A stretch of DNA of 64,000 nucleotides from an uncultured Eubacteriales bacterium (GCA_934479825.1 CAKSOW010000009.1:1-64000), one strand, 5' to 3'. Shown: positions 32,731 through 42,708, counted from the first letter of the stretch. The notes: generated by a model not told the origin, from the sequence alone. Program-made: numbers and translations.

Positions 32731-33399
32731 CTATCTGCCAAACACCTTGACATCACCGAGCAGCTTAAGGTTTCCATTATCCACGAGAATTGCGCCAGCT
32801 CGCACAGCGGTTGCGTACACGGTTTTACCACGTTCAGCAAGTACCCGCTGTATCGACTCATTCTGTACTGCCGTTCCCTCATAGTGGACTTCCATGTAAA
32901 AATCATTCAGATAAGGAAGCCCCTCATAATACTTAAATTCGGGGTAATCATCATCGGGAGACAAATGGTACTCCGCTAACTGAATGACAGCACCGGCGCT
33001 ATAGCCCATCAGAATCCCATCGTGTTGCATCAAAACATCGTACAGATCAAATTCTTTAATCCGATCCATCATTCGGTCAGGCAATCCACCGAGGAAATAA
33101 ATAATGTCAGCGGTTATGATTTTTTTAGTTGCAGATTCTTTGGTGTCAGTAAAATAATTGATAAAGTTAATGTTTTCTTCCGGGATACCATACGCAGTGA
33201 AGCCTCCAACGATCCCGTCGTGATATTTGCCACATTCTTTGCTATACAAAGCATTCCAATCAGACAAGGACTTCACACGGTTGTCTCTAAAAGAGAATGC
33301 CACGACAGCAACAGAATGATTTGGCTGTATATAGTTCTTTAATTCGTCATAGAGCCAAGACGCATCTATGTCAAATCCCTCAAGTAAAATGTTAATCAT
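32731..33399 (-). CDS. Peptidase E-like (S51) / class I glutamine-amidotransferase-like protein
   Basis: 222 residues. The nucleophile elbow 'GILMGYSAGAVIQL' has the Ser of family S51 (dipeptidase E, cyanophycinase), and 'IIYFLGGLPDRMMDRIKEFD' is the preceding glycine-rich loop. GAGG precedes the ATG. It is the first gene of a tight minus-strand trio with 17 bp to the double kinase. Related proteins cleave Asp-X dipeptides or condensed peptides; specificity here is unknown. Confidence 0.8.
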   Translation of the reverse strand: MINILLEGFDIDASWLYDELKNYIQPNHSVAVVAFSFRDNRVKSLSDWNALYSKECGKYHDGIVGGFTAYGIPEENINFINYFTDTKESATKKIITADIIYFLGGLPDRMMDRIKEFDLYDVLMQHDGILMGYSAGAVIQLAEYHLSPDDDYPEFKYYEGLPYLNDFYMEVHYEGTAVQNESIQRVLAERGKTVYATAVRAGAILVDNGNLKLLGDVKVFGR

Positions 33400-33443
33400 G
33401 GATTATCTGCCTCTTGCCAGAAAATATAGTTAGTAATACGCCG

Positions 33444-35105
33444 TTAAATCATGCCGAAGTGCGTTAATGCCTCCTTGATCGCTTTTTCTTTGTCCGGGGG
33501 GCATTGGGGCTGTTTAGCGTCCTCAGACTTCGGCTTATTGTAATTCTCACGCTCGATGATACCGCACTGCTGTTTTACCTGTGCGATATACAAACTGCTG
33601 ACTTTCAAGCCGCTATGCTCCAGCACATAATCCTTGATTTCTTGGTAGGTGGCTTTTTTCTCCGCATCGGTCAGATCAAGCTCGTCCATATCCAAGTTTA
33701 TCTCGATATGTTGCTTCGCATTAAGTTTGGACAATAAACATACCGTCTCCACATGTCCGGTTCTCGGGAACATATCGACGCCCTCGGCACTCACCGTCTG
33801 ATAGCCGCACGTTTCAAACTCGGCAAGATCCCGTGCCAAAGTTGCCGGGTCACAGGAAATGTATACGATTCGCTCTGCGCCGAGCGACGCGATCTTGCGG
33901 ACCGCTTCAATTCCACAGCCTTTGCGCGGCGGATCGACGGTAATAACCTGCGGCTTGATATTCTTTAACCGCTCGTCGTCAAGCGCTCCGGATGCGTCAA
34001 GACAGAGAAATTCCGCGTCAATTCCACCAGCTTGCGCGTTAAACGCCGCGTCTTTCACGGCATCCGCCACAATTTCCACGCCGAACAGTCTGGTGTCCGG
34101 CCTTGCCATACTTATGCCGACCGAGCCTGTACCGCAATACAGATCCAACAGTCTCTCCCCCGGCGCAAGCGCCGCAAAACGTGCGGCAATGCTGTATAAA
34201 AGCTCTGCGCCGTCATGATTGACCTGCCAGAACGAGGCCGGCGACACACGAAACTTTTTGCCGCACAATTCGTCATGCAGGTAGCCGTCGCCGGAAAGCG
34301 TGCGCCAGGCACTGCCAAGCACCGCATTGGAATGTTTGGTGTTCGTATTGATGAGAACCGATGTTATCTGTGGGAATTTTTCCGTAATATACGAAACAAA
34401 CGCCGTTTCACACGCCGGATTTCCAAGCCGGGCATCCGCTAAGACCAACGTCAGCACGATCTCCCCCGAGGCGGCCGAGCGCATGTAAATGCTGCGCAAA
34501 ACGCCGGTACGCGCCGTTTCGTCGTAGGCGGGGATATGCTCTTTTTCCGCAAAGGCCAAGACCGCGTCACGTATCTCCGGAAACAGAGGGTGGGCAATCT
34601 CGCAGGTCTTATGCGGTATAATCCGGTGCGACACAGCCGCATAAAAACCGGAAACCGGTTTTCCGTCTGCGTTTGCCACCGGATAAATGGCTTTGTTGCG
34701 GTATTTTTCGACTTTCGGCGAGGGATGAAAGGCGTCAAGCTTCAAGGACAGTCCTCCGATACGGGAAAACGCGTCGTTAATGCTCTGCGCCTTATACCGG
34801 CATTCCGCTTCATAGGTTATATGGCCGAACACACAGCCGCCGCATTTGCCCGATACGGCACAGCCGCCGACGGAGCGATCCGCCGACGGCTGTAAAATGA
34901 CTTCGGGTATGGCGACGGCATAGTGCTTCAAAACCTTGATAATTTTGGCGTTTACCACATCGCCCGAACAGGTATTGCGGACAAAGACCGTCTGTCCGTT
35001 CGGGGCATGTGCAACGCCGTTTCCGTTCCGGTCCGTTCCGGTTACAGCCAGTTCGAGCCGATCGTTTTTCTTTAAGGAAAACGACGGGTTTGCACAATTC
35101 GTCAT
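33444..35105 (-). CDS. rlmD: 23S rRNA (uracil-C5)-methyltransferase, RlmD/RumA type
   Basis: 553 residues. N-terminal TRAM domain (about 10-65), 4Fe-4S cysteines ('GGCAVSGKCGGCVFGH'), SAM motif 'LLDLYCGTGSVGISMA', 'VDPPRKGC' and catalytic Cys in 'VYISCDPATLARDL'. It methylates a uridine of 23S rRNA (U1939 or U747 position by family). An extra 95-residue tail after 'HVETVCLLSKL' (acidic then Lys/Pro-rich, containing 'TYQEIKDYVLEHSGLKVSSL') is known in Clostridia RumA proteins. Family members are often called TrmA/RumA; the exact uridine is not certain. Confidence 0.85.
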   Translation of the reverse strand: MTNCANPSFSLKKNDRLELAVTGTDRNGNGVAHAPNGQTVFVRNTCSGDVVNAKIIKVLKHYAVAIPEVILQPSADRSVGGCAVSGKCGGCVFGHITYEAECRYKAQSINDAFSRIGGLSLKLDAFHPSPKVEKYRNKAIYPVANADGKPVSGFYAAVSHRIIPHKTCEIAHPLFPEIRDAVLAFAEKEHIPAYDETARTGVLRSIYMRSAASGEIVLTLVLADARLGNPACETAFVSYITEKFPQITSVLINTNTKHSNAVLGSAWRTLSGDGYLHDELCGKKFRVSPASFWQVNHDGAELLYSIAARFAALAPGERLLDLYCGTGSVGISMARPDTRLFGVEIVADAVKDAAFNAQAGGIDAEFLCLDASGALDDERLKNIKPQVITVDPPRKGCGIEAVRKIASLGAERIVYISCDPATLARDLAEFETCGYQTVSAEGVDMFPRTGHVETVCLLSKLNAKQHIEINLDMDELDLTDAEKKATYQEIKDYVLEHSGLKVSSLYIAQVKQQCGIIERENYNKPKSEDAKQPQCPPDKEKAIKEALTHFGMI

Positions 35106-35143
35106 ATCAATATTTCTTTTCTGTCTGTTTAATGGACTAGCGC

Positions 35144-36340
35144 TTATTCAGCGTCAGTTTCGCTTTCAGTATCGGAGTTTGCCGCCTGCTGTTGGGTCAC
35201 AAGGTCGCTCAGATACTGTTCGCCTTCTTCGATAATCGGTTTTACCAGTTCATCAAAGTTATCTTTCTTGACGAAATCCGTGCTTGCGATCTTGTCGGTA
35301 AAGAATTCGTCGAGATCCGCATAGGCAAGTTCGGAGAACTTATCGGAGCTTATGATATTTTCATCGTCAAGCGGCAAACGCTTGATGATATGATAACCGT
35401 AATTGGATTCCACGATCTCGCTGATACCGTTTTCTTCAAGAGCTGTGGTAGCGTTTTCAAATTCCTCCACCATTTCGCCTTTGCCGAAATAGTAGCCGGC
35501 GGTATAGGTGCTCATGCCAGGGTCTTCGTTGTATTCCTCAATGAGCTTGTCAAAATCTTCGCCGTTCTTGGCTTTTTCAAGAACCTCTTCGGCCTTTTTG
35601 CGGGTTTCGGCTTTCTGTTCTTCGGTCACTTCCGAGCCGTCGTCATTGGAGGGGAACTGAATGAGGATATGCTTTGCACGCATATAGCCATTATCATTAT
35701 AATATTCAAGCGTTTGCTTTTTGATTTCTTCATACTTTTCGCCGCCGACGCCGTAGAAAGATTCATAAATCTTATTGTAGAGATTGTAGATGGACTCGTT
35801 CATCATCATGTAGTACGGGGTAATGGCGTAGGTCTCGTCAAGAGTGGTTTTCGCGTCATCGCCAAACTGCTGCATGATGGTGTCATAGGTGGCGGAAACG
35901 TTGTTGTCAAATTCCTCCTGCGTGAGGGCGAGACCCTTGGCGGCGGCGGTATTGGCAACAAGGCCGTTCATCTTGACGGCTTCGCTTACATACTTGTCAA
36001 AATCGTCTTTATATTCGTCGTTGGTATTCCAATCCGGACCGTAGTAGTTGGCGAACTGTTTGACATAGTTGATATAGTAGTAGCGGTATTCGGAATAGGT
36101 GATATCGTAGCCGTCGAGCGTCATAACGACCTCGGAGTCCACGTTTTCCATGCCGACCTTGGCTTCGATCTGCTTGGAAATTTCTTCTAATGAAAGTCCG
36201 CCCTCGTTAGACGGCTTGTTGGTGCCGGACGGATCATTGGTGTTTTCACCGCCGGGAGTCTTGGTATTGCCGCAGGCCGTAAGGGAAGCAGCCGCCATAA
36301 CAGCCGCGAGAATCATAGCAACGGTTCTTTTTGTGTTCAT
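35144..36340 (-). CDS. prsA: PrsA-like foldase lipoprotein (parvulin peptidyl-prolyl isomerase)
   Basis: 398 residues from ATG at 36340 (AAAGGATT upstream). Signal peptide with lipobox 'ASLTAC', then a low-complexity Gly/Asn/Thr linker, a helical chaperone region, and a parvulin domain at about 230-335 ('MRAKHILIQF', 'FGKGEMVEEFENA', 'IVESNYGYHIIKRL'). It helps secreted proteins fold at the outer face of the membrane. The C terminus is acidic. The exact family name (PrsA versus SurA-like) is inferred from lipidation. Confidence 0.85.
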   Translation of the reverse strand: MNTKRTVAMILAAVMAAASLTACGNTKTPGGENTNDPSGTNKPSNEGGLSLEEISKQIEAKVGMENVDSEVVMTLDGYDITYSEYRYYYINYVKQFANYYGPDWNTNDEYKDDFDKYVSEAVKMNGLVANTAAAKGLALTQEEFDNNVSATYDTIMQQFGDDAKTTLDETYAITPYYMMMNESIYNLYNKIYESFYGVGGEKYEEIKKQTLEYYNDNGYMRAKHILIQFPSNDDGSEVTEEQKAETRKKAEEVLEKAKNGEDFDKLIEEYNEDPGMSTYTAGYYFGKGEMVEEFENATTALEENGISEIVESNYGYHIIKRLPLDDENIISSDKFSELAYADLDEFFTDKIASTDFVKKDNFDELVKPIIEEGEQYLSDLVTQQQAANSDTESETDAE

Positions 36341-36542
36341 ACTAAAAAATCCTTTCATAATCATCCATTTTATAGAATTTAACGGATAGCATTTTAATCA
36401 TACCTTTTTTATATGAAAACTGTGTGAACTTGACTCACAATTTACAATTTGTACAAATTTATGCTGTGAATGTGAGTATAATATATAGTACAAGTGTTCT
36501 ACTTGGAGACTGCACTATCAATTTCAAGAAAGGAGAACGTCC

Positions 36543-38642
36543 ATGGCTGCCGATCTGCGTCAGATACCCGTGACCGTCTTTAAGGGCGTCAGCACTGCAC
36601 GGGAAAGGCTGTTTGCCGAAGCGGGAATCCATTCCGTGCAGGATCTTTTGCACTACTATCCGCGCGCCTATGAAAACCGCGGCAATGTCAAGGATGTTTT
36701 TGCGGCGGCCGACGGCGAAACCGCCTCCTTTCTGTTGACTGTGACAACGCCGCTTACCAATGTGCGCTTAAAATCCGGAAAGACCGGAAAGCCCCTCTCG
36801 GTTCAGCATTTTGCGGCCTCCGACGACACTGGCACGGTACGCGTCTCATTTTTCAACCGCCCGTTCTTGAAGGATACGTTCAAGGTCGGCGCAAAATTTC
36901 GCTTTTACGGCACATTGGAACGCACGCCGCGCGGGATTTCTCTATCTTCGCCGGAGTTTGAGTCTTTTGCGCCGGAGGTCCCTCTGCCGCCGTTCGTGCC
37001 GGTTTATCCGCTTGTGGCAGGGCTGACGCAGAAAATCCTTTCGGGCTGTATGAAACAGGCTCTTGAAACGTATAAAGAGGATATTACCGAAACGCTGGAC
37101 AAGGAGCTTTTGGAACGTCTCGGATTTCCGGAGCGGTATGCGGCGTTATGCGAACTGCATTTTCCGAGTGATACGGATTCCCTGCAAAAGGCAAGGCGGC
37201 GTTTCGCCTTTGAAGAACTGTACGACTTCAAGGTTCGCACAGCCGAACTCGGTAAAAAGGCACGCGCCGGAAAAGCGCTTCGCCTGCATTATCCGGACAT
37301 GCGTGCGTTTACCGCACGTCTTCCGTTCACGCTTACCCATGCGCAAAAGCTTGCCATACAGGATATTTTAAAGGATATGACCGCCGTCGCCTCGCCGGAC
37401 GAGGAAAAGAAAGTACAGAACCGCTCAGGTGCCGCCTATACGCGGCCGGCAAGACGGTTGGTTCAGGGAGATGTCGGCTGCGGCAAGACCGTCGTCGCCG
37501 CGGCGGCGGTATATGCTGCCGTGCAAAGCGGCGCCCAGGCGGCTCTCATGGCGCCGACCGGGATTTTGGCACGACAGCACTACGAAGAACTAAGCGGACT
37601 TTTAGGCGTATTCGGCATTAAGACGGTCTTATTGGTCGGCGGCATGAAAGCCGTGGAAAAACGTGCGGCGCTCGAAAGTCTTGCCGACGGATCGGCCGGT
37701 TTTGCAGTCGGCACGCATGCGTTGATTGAAGAAAACGTTGTTTTCCGGAATTTAGCGTTGACTGTGACCGACGAACAGCATCGGTTCGGCGTTTTACAGC
37801 GTTCCACGTTGGAACACAAGAGCGCGCAGGGCTTGAAGCCGCACACGATCGTTATGTCCGCCACCCCCATTCCGCGCACGCTTGCCATGATCCTGTACTG
37901 CGATCTGGATATCAGCGTCATTGACGAACTGCCCAAAGGGCGTCAACCGGTAGAGACCTATGCAGTGGGGACAGGCATGCGCACGCGCGTATATAAATTT
38001 ATTGCCGGAGAGATAAGCGCCGGACACCAGGCGTACATCGTCTGTCCGTTAGCCGAGAATGACGACGGGAAGCCCCAGCCGGACGAGCTTATGTCGGTGC
38101 GCGAATATGCGGATTCTCTGAAAAACACACCGCTTTCGGAAACGCGGATTGCCTACATTCACGGAAAAATGAAACCGTCCGAAAAAGACCGTATCATGAC
38201 CGATTTCGCCTTGCATCAGATTGATGTGTTGGTTTCAACCACCGTTATTGAGGTTGGCGTGAATGTGCCGAACGCGACGGTCATGTTCATTGAAAACGCT
38301 GAGCGGTTCGGTCTTTCGCAGTTGCATCAATTACGCGGACGCGTCGGACGCGGCAAAGACAAGGCCTACTGCATTCTGCTTTCGCCGCTCATGAAAAAGG
38401 CGAAAAGTTCCGGAAAGCCGGACAGTCCCTTTGCCAAGCGCATGGAGGTGCTGTGTCAGACGACCAACGGTTTTGTCATTGCCGAAAAGGATTTGGAGCT
38501 TCGCGGACCGGGCGAATTTTTCGGAACCCGTCAGAGCGGCGAGCTTGCTTTCCGCTTTGCCGATATCACCGACAGCGCCCTGTTGCAGACCGCTGATGAA
38601 GAAGCGGAAAGAACATTAAACAGAAAACAAAAGAAAGGATGA
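36543..38642 (+). CDS. recG: ATP-dependent DNA helicase RecG
   Basis: 699 residues from ATG 36543 (AAAGGAG upstream). Wedge domain at the N terminus ('YYPRAYENRG', OB-fold to about 165), Walker A 'LVQGDVGCGKTVVAAAA', DEQH box 'VTDEQHRFGVLQR', 'MSATPIPRTLAM' and 'QLRGRVGRG', the last being the RecG/Mfd-specific motif VI. It rescues stalled replication forks and branch-migrates Holliday junctions. The stop overlaps the uvrA start region (ATGA), so the two repair genes are an operon. Confidence 0.95.
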   Translation: MAADLRQIPVTVFKGVSTARERLFAEAGIHSVQDLLHYYPRAYENRGNVKDVFAAADGETASFLLTVTTPLTNVRLKSGKTGKPLSVQHFAASDDTGTVRVSFFNRPFLKDTFKVGAKFRFYGTLERTPRGISLSSPEFESFAPEVPLPPFVPVYPLVAGLTQKILSGCMKQALETYKEDITETLDKELLERLGFPERYAALCELHFPSDTDSLQKARRRFAFEELYDFKVRTAELGKKARAGKALRLHYPDMRAFTARLPFTLTHAQKLAIQDILKDMTAVASPDEEKKVQNRSGAAYTRPARRLVQGDVGCGKTVVAAAAVYAAVQSGAQAALMAPTGILARQHYEELSGLLGVFGIKTVLLVGGMKAVEKRAALESLADGSAGFAVGTHALIEENVVFRNLALTVTDEQHRFGVLQRSTLEHKSAQGLKPHTIVMSATPIPRTLAMILYCDLDISVIDELPKGRQPVETYAVGTGMRTRVYKFIAGEISAGHQAYIVCPLAENDDGKPQPDELMSVREYADSLKNTPLSETRIAYIHGKMKPSEKDRIMTDFALHQIDVLVSTTVIEVGVNVPNATVMFIENAERFGLSQLHQLRGRVGRGKDKAYCILLSPLMKKAKSSGKPDSPFAKRMEVLCQTTNGFVIAEKDLELRGPGEFFGTRQSGELAFRFADITDSALLQTADEEAERTLNRKQKKG

Positions 38643-38647
38643 TTCCT

Positions 38648-41617
38648 TTGGTAAATAAATACATTCGCGTCTATGGTGCGCGGGAAAACAATTTGAAAAA
38701 CATCGACGTCACCATTCCGCGCGACAAGATGGTTGTATTCACAGGCCTTTCCGGTTCCGGAAAATCGTCGCTTGCATTTGACACCATCTACGCCGAGGGG
38801 CACAGACGGTTTGTCGAGTCGCTCTCCTCTTATGCGCGCATGTTTCTCGGACAATTGGACAAGCCGGATGTTGACCGGATCGAGGGGCTTTCGCCTGCCA
38901 TTTCCATCGACCAGAAAACTACCTCCAAAAATCCGCGTTCCACGGTCGGAACGGTAACGGAGATCTATGACTATCTGCGTCTGTTGTATGCCCGGTGCGG
39001 CACACCGCACTGTCCGATCTGCGGCAAAGAGATCGTCAAGCGAACCATTGACAGCATTCTCGACGAAATCATGGAGCTGCCCGAGGGAACGAAATTCTAT
39101 GTTCTTGCGCCGCTTGTCAAGCAGAAAAAAGGAACCCATGCCAAACTGCTTGCCGACCTGTTGAAGAGCGGCTATGTACGCGTGCGCGTAGACGGCGGTA
39201 TTTATAACTTGACCGACAATTTTGACTTGGACAAAAATCTGCGTCATGATATCGATGTCGTGGTTGACCGTCTTGTCATGAAAAGCGATATTCGCACCCG
39301 TCTTTCCGATTCGGTGGAAAACGCGTGCAAAGCGGCCGGCGGTCTTGTCATCATCGCCCTGCACGACGGAGAGATCGACGGCAAAAAAGAGCGTCTGTTT
39401 TCACAGAATTTTGCCTGCACCGAGCACGGCGTCAGCTTAGGAGAATTAGAGCCGCGCATGTTTTCGTTCAACAGCCCGTTCGGCGCCTGTGCCGAATGCG
39501 GCGGGCTTGGCGAAAAATTTGAGTTTTCCCCGGACAAACTGTTTCCGGACAAAAATCTGTCGCTTGCCATGGGGGCTTGCGTCTGCAATGGGTTTAAATC
39601 GATCACGTCCGAATCGTGGAGCGGCAGCGGAATCAACGAGGCTCTTGCTCCGTTCGGCTATGATATCCACACGCCGTTAAACAAGATGAGCGACAAAGCC
39701 TTGCACATGCTGTACTACGGAAACGGCGAGAAGATAAAGTATTCTTACCGAGGCTACGCCCTGAATTTTGCCGGTATCATTTCGGATATCAAGCGGCGTT
39801 ACGAAATGTGCGAGAATTCGCCGGATCAGCGCGAATACTACGAACAGTTCATGGAAACCGTCGAATGCCCCTCCTGTCACGGAAAACGATTGAAAAAAGA
39901 AACGCTTGCGGTCACGGTGGGCGGACTCAACATTGCCGATGTCTGCGAACTTGCCGTAAAAAACTCGCTTGATTTCTTCAACAATCTGACGCTCGACCAC
40001 CAAAACGCCGTCATTGCCAAAGACATTTTAAAGGAGATCCGCGAACGGTTGGGCTTTCTTTGCAGTGTGGGGTTGGAATATCTGACGCTTGCCAGACGCG
40101 CCGGAACGCTTTCGGGCGGTGAAAGCCAGCGCATCCGGCTTGCCACGCAGATCGGTTCTTCACTCATGGGCGTGCTGTATATTTTGGATGAACCGAGTAT
40201 CGGGCTGCATCAGCGCGACAACACGAAGTTGATCGAGACGTTAAAAAAGCTGCGTGACTTGGGAAACACCTTAATTGTGGTTGAGCACGACGAAGAGACC
40301 ATGCTTTCTTCGGATTATATTGTCGATATCGGTCCGGGCGCCGGCATTCACGGCGGAAACGTGATTGCCTGCGGCACGCCGGAGGAGATCATGAAGAAAA
40401 AAGGAACGGCGACCGGAGACTTTCTTTCGGGTCGGCGGCGTATCGCCGTTCCCGAAACCCGACGCGACTGCGGCGGCCGGTATTTGGAGATCTACGGTGC
40501 GGCAGAGCATAACTTGAAACACATTGACGTCAAGATTCCGCTCGGCGTTTTCACCTGCATTACCGGCGTGTCCGGTTCGGGAAAGAGTTCGCTGATAAAC
40601 GGCATCGTTCTTCCGGCATTAGCGCATGAATTAAACGGTTCATACGCGTTACCGGGAAAATATGACCGTTTGGAGGGGATCCGTTGGCTTGACAAGGTCA
40701 TAAGCATCGACCAATCGCCTATCGGGCGCACGCCGCGTTCTAATCCAGCCACCTATACCGGTTTGTTTACCGATATCCGTGCGCTGTTTGCCTCCACTCA
40801 GGACGCGCAGATCCGCGGATTCAAACAGGATCGTTTTTCGTTCAACCTCAAAGGCGGCCGCTGTGAAGCCTGCCAGGGAGACGGAACGTTGAAGATCGAA
40901 ATGCATTTTTTACCGGACGTATATGTTACCTGCGATACCTGTCACGGCAAGCGGTATAACCGGGAAACGCTGGAGGTCAAATACAAGGGCAAAAACATTT
41001 CGGATGTATTGGAAATGACGGTAGACGAGGGATGCGAATTCTTTGCCAATCTGCCCAAGCTGTACCGCCGTTTGAAAACATTGCAGGATGTGGGACTCGG
41101 CTATATCAAGATCGGTCAGTCCTCCACTACCCTTTCGGGCGGTGAAGCACAGCGTGTGAAACTTGCCGCCGAGCTTTCCAAAATCGGCACGGGCAAGACC
41201 ATGTATATTCTCGACGAGCCGACTACGGGACTTCACACGGCCGACGTGGAAAAGCTTATTGAAGTGCTGATGCGTCTTGTGGATGCCGGGAACAGTGTGG
41301 TCGTCATTGAACACAACCTCGATATGATAAAGACAGCCGATTATATCATTGACCTCGGTCCGGAGGGCGGCGACGGCGGCGGAACGGTGGTCGCGACCGG
41401 AACGCCGGAGGAAGTGGCTGAATGTGAAACATCGTACACCGGGCAGTATTTGAAGAAAATGCTGTCAGGCGAATTCTATACCGAAGCACTTGAAAAGAAT
41501 AACAAGGACGCACAGCCGAAAAAATCGGAAGAACCGAAGAAAACGGTCAAAAAGGAATCGGCTAAAGCAAAAAAAAGTGCCAAAGAAAAAAAGAAAGCTG
41601 ATAAAGCAGAGAAATGA
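38648..41617 (+). CDS. uvrA: Excinuclease ABC subunit A
   Basis: 989 residues from TTG at 38648, preferred because AAAGGA lies seven bases upstream; ATG 38639 touches that site. Two ABC ATPase halves: Walker A 'GLSGSGKSS' and 'GVSGSGKSS', signatures 'LSGGESQRIRLA' and 'LSGGEAQRVKLA', with zinc-finger cysteines 'CPICG' and 'CEACQGDG...CDTCHG'. It recognises bulky DNA lesions with UvrB. A 45-residue lysine- and alanine-rich tail after 'MLSGEFYTEAL' is not part of the usual protein (about 940 residues). Confidence 0.95.
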   Translation: MVNKYIRVYGARENNLKNIDVTIPRDKMVVFTGLSGSGKSSLAFDTIYAEGHRRFVESLSSYARMFLGQLDKPDVDRIEGLSPAISIDQKTTSKNPRSTVGTVTEIYDYLRLLYARCGTPHCPICGKEIVKRTIDSILDEIMELPEGTKFYVLAPLVKQKKGTHAKLLADLLKSGYVRVRVDGGIYNLTDNFDLDKNLRHDIDVVVDRLVMKSDIRTRLSDSVENACKAAGGLVIIALHDGEIDGKKERLFSQNFACTEHGVSLGELEPRMFSFNSPFGACAECGGLGEKFEFSPDKLFPDKNLSLAMGACVCNGFKSITSESWSGSGINEALAPFGYDIHTPLNKMSDKALHMLYYGNGEKIKYSYRGYALNFAGIISDIKRRYEMCENSPDQREYYEQFMETVECPSCHGKRLKKETLAVTVGGLNIADVCELAVKNSLDFFNNLTLDHQNAVIAKDILKEIRERLGFLCSVGLEYLTLARRAGTLSGGESQRIRLATQIGSSLMGVLYILDEPSIGLHQRDNTKLIETLKKLRDLGNTLIVVEHDEETMLSSDYIVDIGPGAGIHGGNVIACGTPEEIMKKKGTATGDFLSGRRRIAVPETRRDCGGRYLEIYGAAEHNLKHIDVKIPLGVFTCITGVSGSGKSSLINGIVLPALAHELNGSYALPGKYDRLEGIRWLDKVISIDQSPIGRTPRSNPATYTGLFTDIRALFASTQDAQIRGFKQDRFSFNLKGGRCEACQGDGTLKIEMHFLPDVYVTCDTCHGKRYNRETLEVKYKGKNISDVLEMTVDEGCEFFANLPKLYRRLKTLQDVGLGYIKIGQSSTTLSGGEAQRVKLAAELSKIGTGKTMYILDEPTTGLHTADVEKLIEVLMRLVDAGNSVVVIEHNLDMIKTADYIIDLGPEGGDGGGTVVATGTPEEVAECETSYTGQYLKKMLSGEFYTEALEKNNKDAQPKKSEEPKKTVKKESAKAKKSAKEKKKADKAEK

Positions 41618-41625
41618 AAAAAGGA

Positions 41626-41666
41626 ACCGGCGGTGCAAGATAATTTCTTGCACCGCCGGTCTTTTT
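41626..41666. terminator. Bidirectional terminator between uvrA and the AraC/GyrI gene
   Basis: Perfect 15-bp stem (41626-41640 with 41646-41660), five-base loop, T-run after it and A-run before it, serving both converging genes. Confidence 0.92.
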
Positions 41667-41673
41667 GCCGATA

Positions 41674-42555
41674 TTACTTTGTCTTTTCGTTTACCGCAAT
41701 CCATATCTCGCACTGATAATCCGGATCCTTGGTATCTGCCGACGCATAGACCTCAAATTCGACCTTTTCGGCATATTCGTATTGGGAGCTTTGCGGAAAG
41801 AATTCCGTAACGATCCTGTGATAAGTCTCGATAAACGCGTCCGGCATTTTGCCTTTACTGGTAAAGACCGCATAGGTGCTTGCCGGAATGGTGATAACCT
41901 CAAAGCCGTCGTCAAGCTTTCTTCCGTCGTACTCCACGCCGATGCCGTAAGGAAATTGCTTTGCATCCAGTTCAGCTGAAAAACAGATTCCGAGCAAACC
42001 TTTCATGACCGGCTTTTCCGGCATATAAGAAATCAGCTTTTCCATCGTTCCGTCTGCCCCGAATTCCTGCCACATAGCGGTAATATCCGGCGTGGCGCTT
42101 GCCGACATCGGCTTGCCGACCTGTTTGCGCTTGCAGACAACCTGAAACGCATCTCTCTTTTCAATTCTGTAATCCATTTTAACTCCTCCTGTTAAGGTTA
42201 ATTTTACAGACAGGGGCGTAAATGTCTTGACAGGACCGCCATGTTTGGCTTCACTGGGTGAAAGGCCGTGAAAGCGCGTAAAGGCACGGGAAAAGCTTTC
42301 GGGCGTATCGTATCCGTACTTTAAAGCAACGTCAATAATCTTTGCATTTTTCCCGGACAGTTCTTCCCCTGCAAGAGAAAGCCGCCGCATACGAATATAG
42401 TCGCCGAGCGAAAAGCCGCACAGAATACCGAATATTCTCTGAAAATGAAACGAAGAGGAATAGGCTCTTTTCGCCACTTCTTCATAGTCGATCTCTTCGG
42501 TGAGATTGGTTTCCACATAGTCGATTGCTCTTTGTATTCCCTGTATCCAATCCAT
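41674..42555 (-). CDS. AraC-family regulator with GyrI-like effector domain
   Basis: 293 residues. N-terminal AraC double HTH ('VAKRAYSSSFHFQRIFGILC' and 'IIDVALKYGYDTPESFSRAF') and C-terminal GyrI-like small-molecule-binding domain from about residue 128 ('YRIEKRDAFQVVCKRKQVG', 'FEVITIPASTYAVFTSKG'). AAAGGGAAC precedes the ATG. The same architecture as E. coli Rob and BltR/BmrR-type sensors of xenobiotics. No target gene is adjacent. Confidence 0.88.
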   Translation of the reverse strand: MDWIQGIQRAIDYVETNLTEEIDYEEVAKRAYSSSFHFQRIFGILCGFSLGDYIRMRRLSLAGEELSGKNAKIIDVALKYGYDTPESFSRAFTRFHGLSPSEAKHGGPVKTFTPLSVKLTLTGGVKMDYRIEKRDAFQVVCKRKQVGKPMSASATPDITAMWQEFGADGTMEKLISYMPEKPVMKGLLGICFSAELDAKQFPYGIGVEYDGRKLDDGFEVITIPASTYAVFTSKGKMPDAFIETYHRIVTEFFPQSSQYEYAEKVEFEVYASADTKDPDYQCEIWIAVNEKTK

Positions 42556-42667
42556 ATGTCCGTTCCCTTTCTGTGCTTACAGTATAGCATAAAGTAAAAG
42601 CCGTTTCTTGATTTTCCATGCGCTCGGGTGTCAGGAAACCTTGTTTGCGCGGTATGTAAAATGTGCC

Positions 42668-42708
42668 AAAAAAAGACCGGGACAGGCCGTTGTTCGGCGC
42701 ATCCCGGT
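42668..42708 (-). terminator. Terminator after the LRR protein gene
   Basis: accggga/tcccggt stem (42676-42682 with 42702-42708) followed on the minus strand by a seven-T run. The interior may form a further stem. Confidence 0.7.

Noticed and set aside
35192..36190. A 332-codon plus-strand frame, hydrophobic
   Set aside because: Exactly antisense to the PrsA-like gene, whose lipobox and parvulin motifs are clear; it arises from complementary codon bias.
36421..36542. recG promoter with consensus boxes
   Set aside because: TATAAT at 36477-36482 is clear, but no -35 box lies at acceptable spacing; not reported as a feature.
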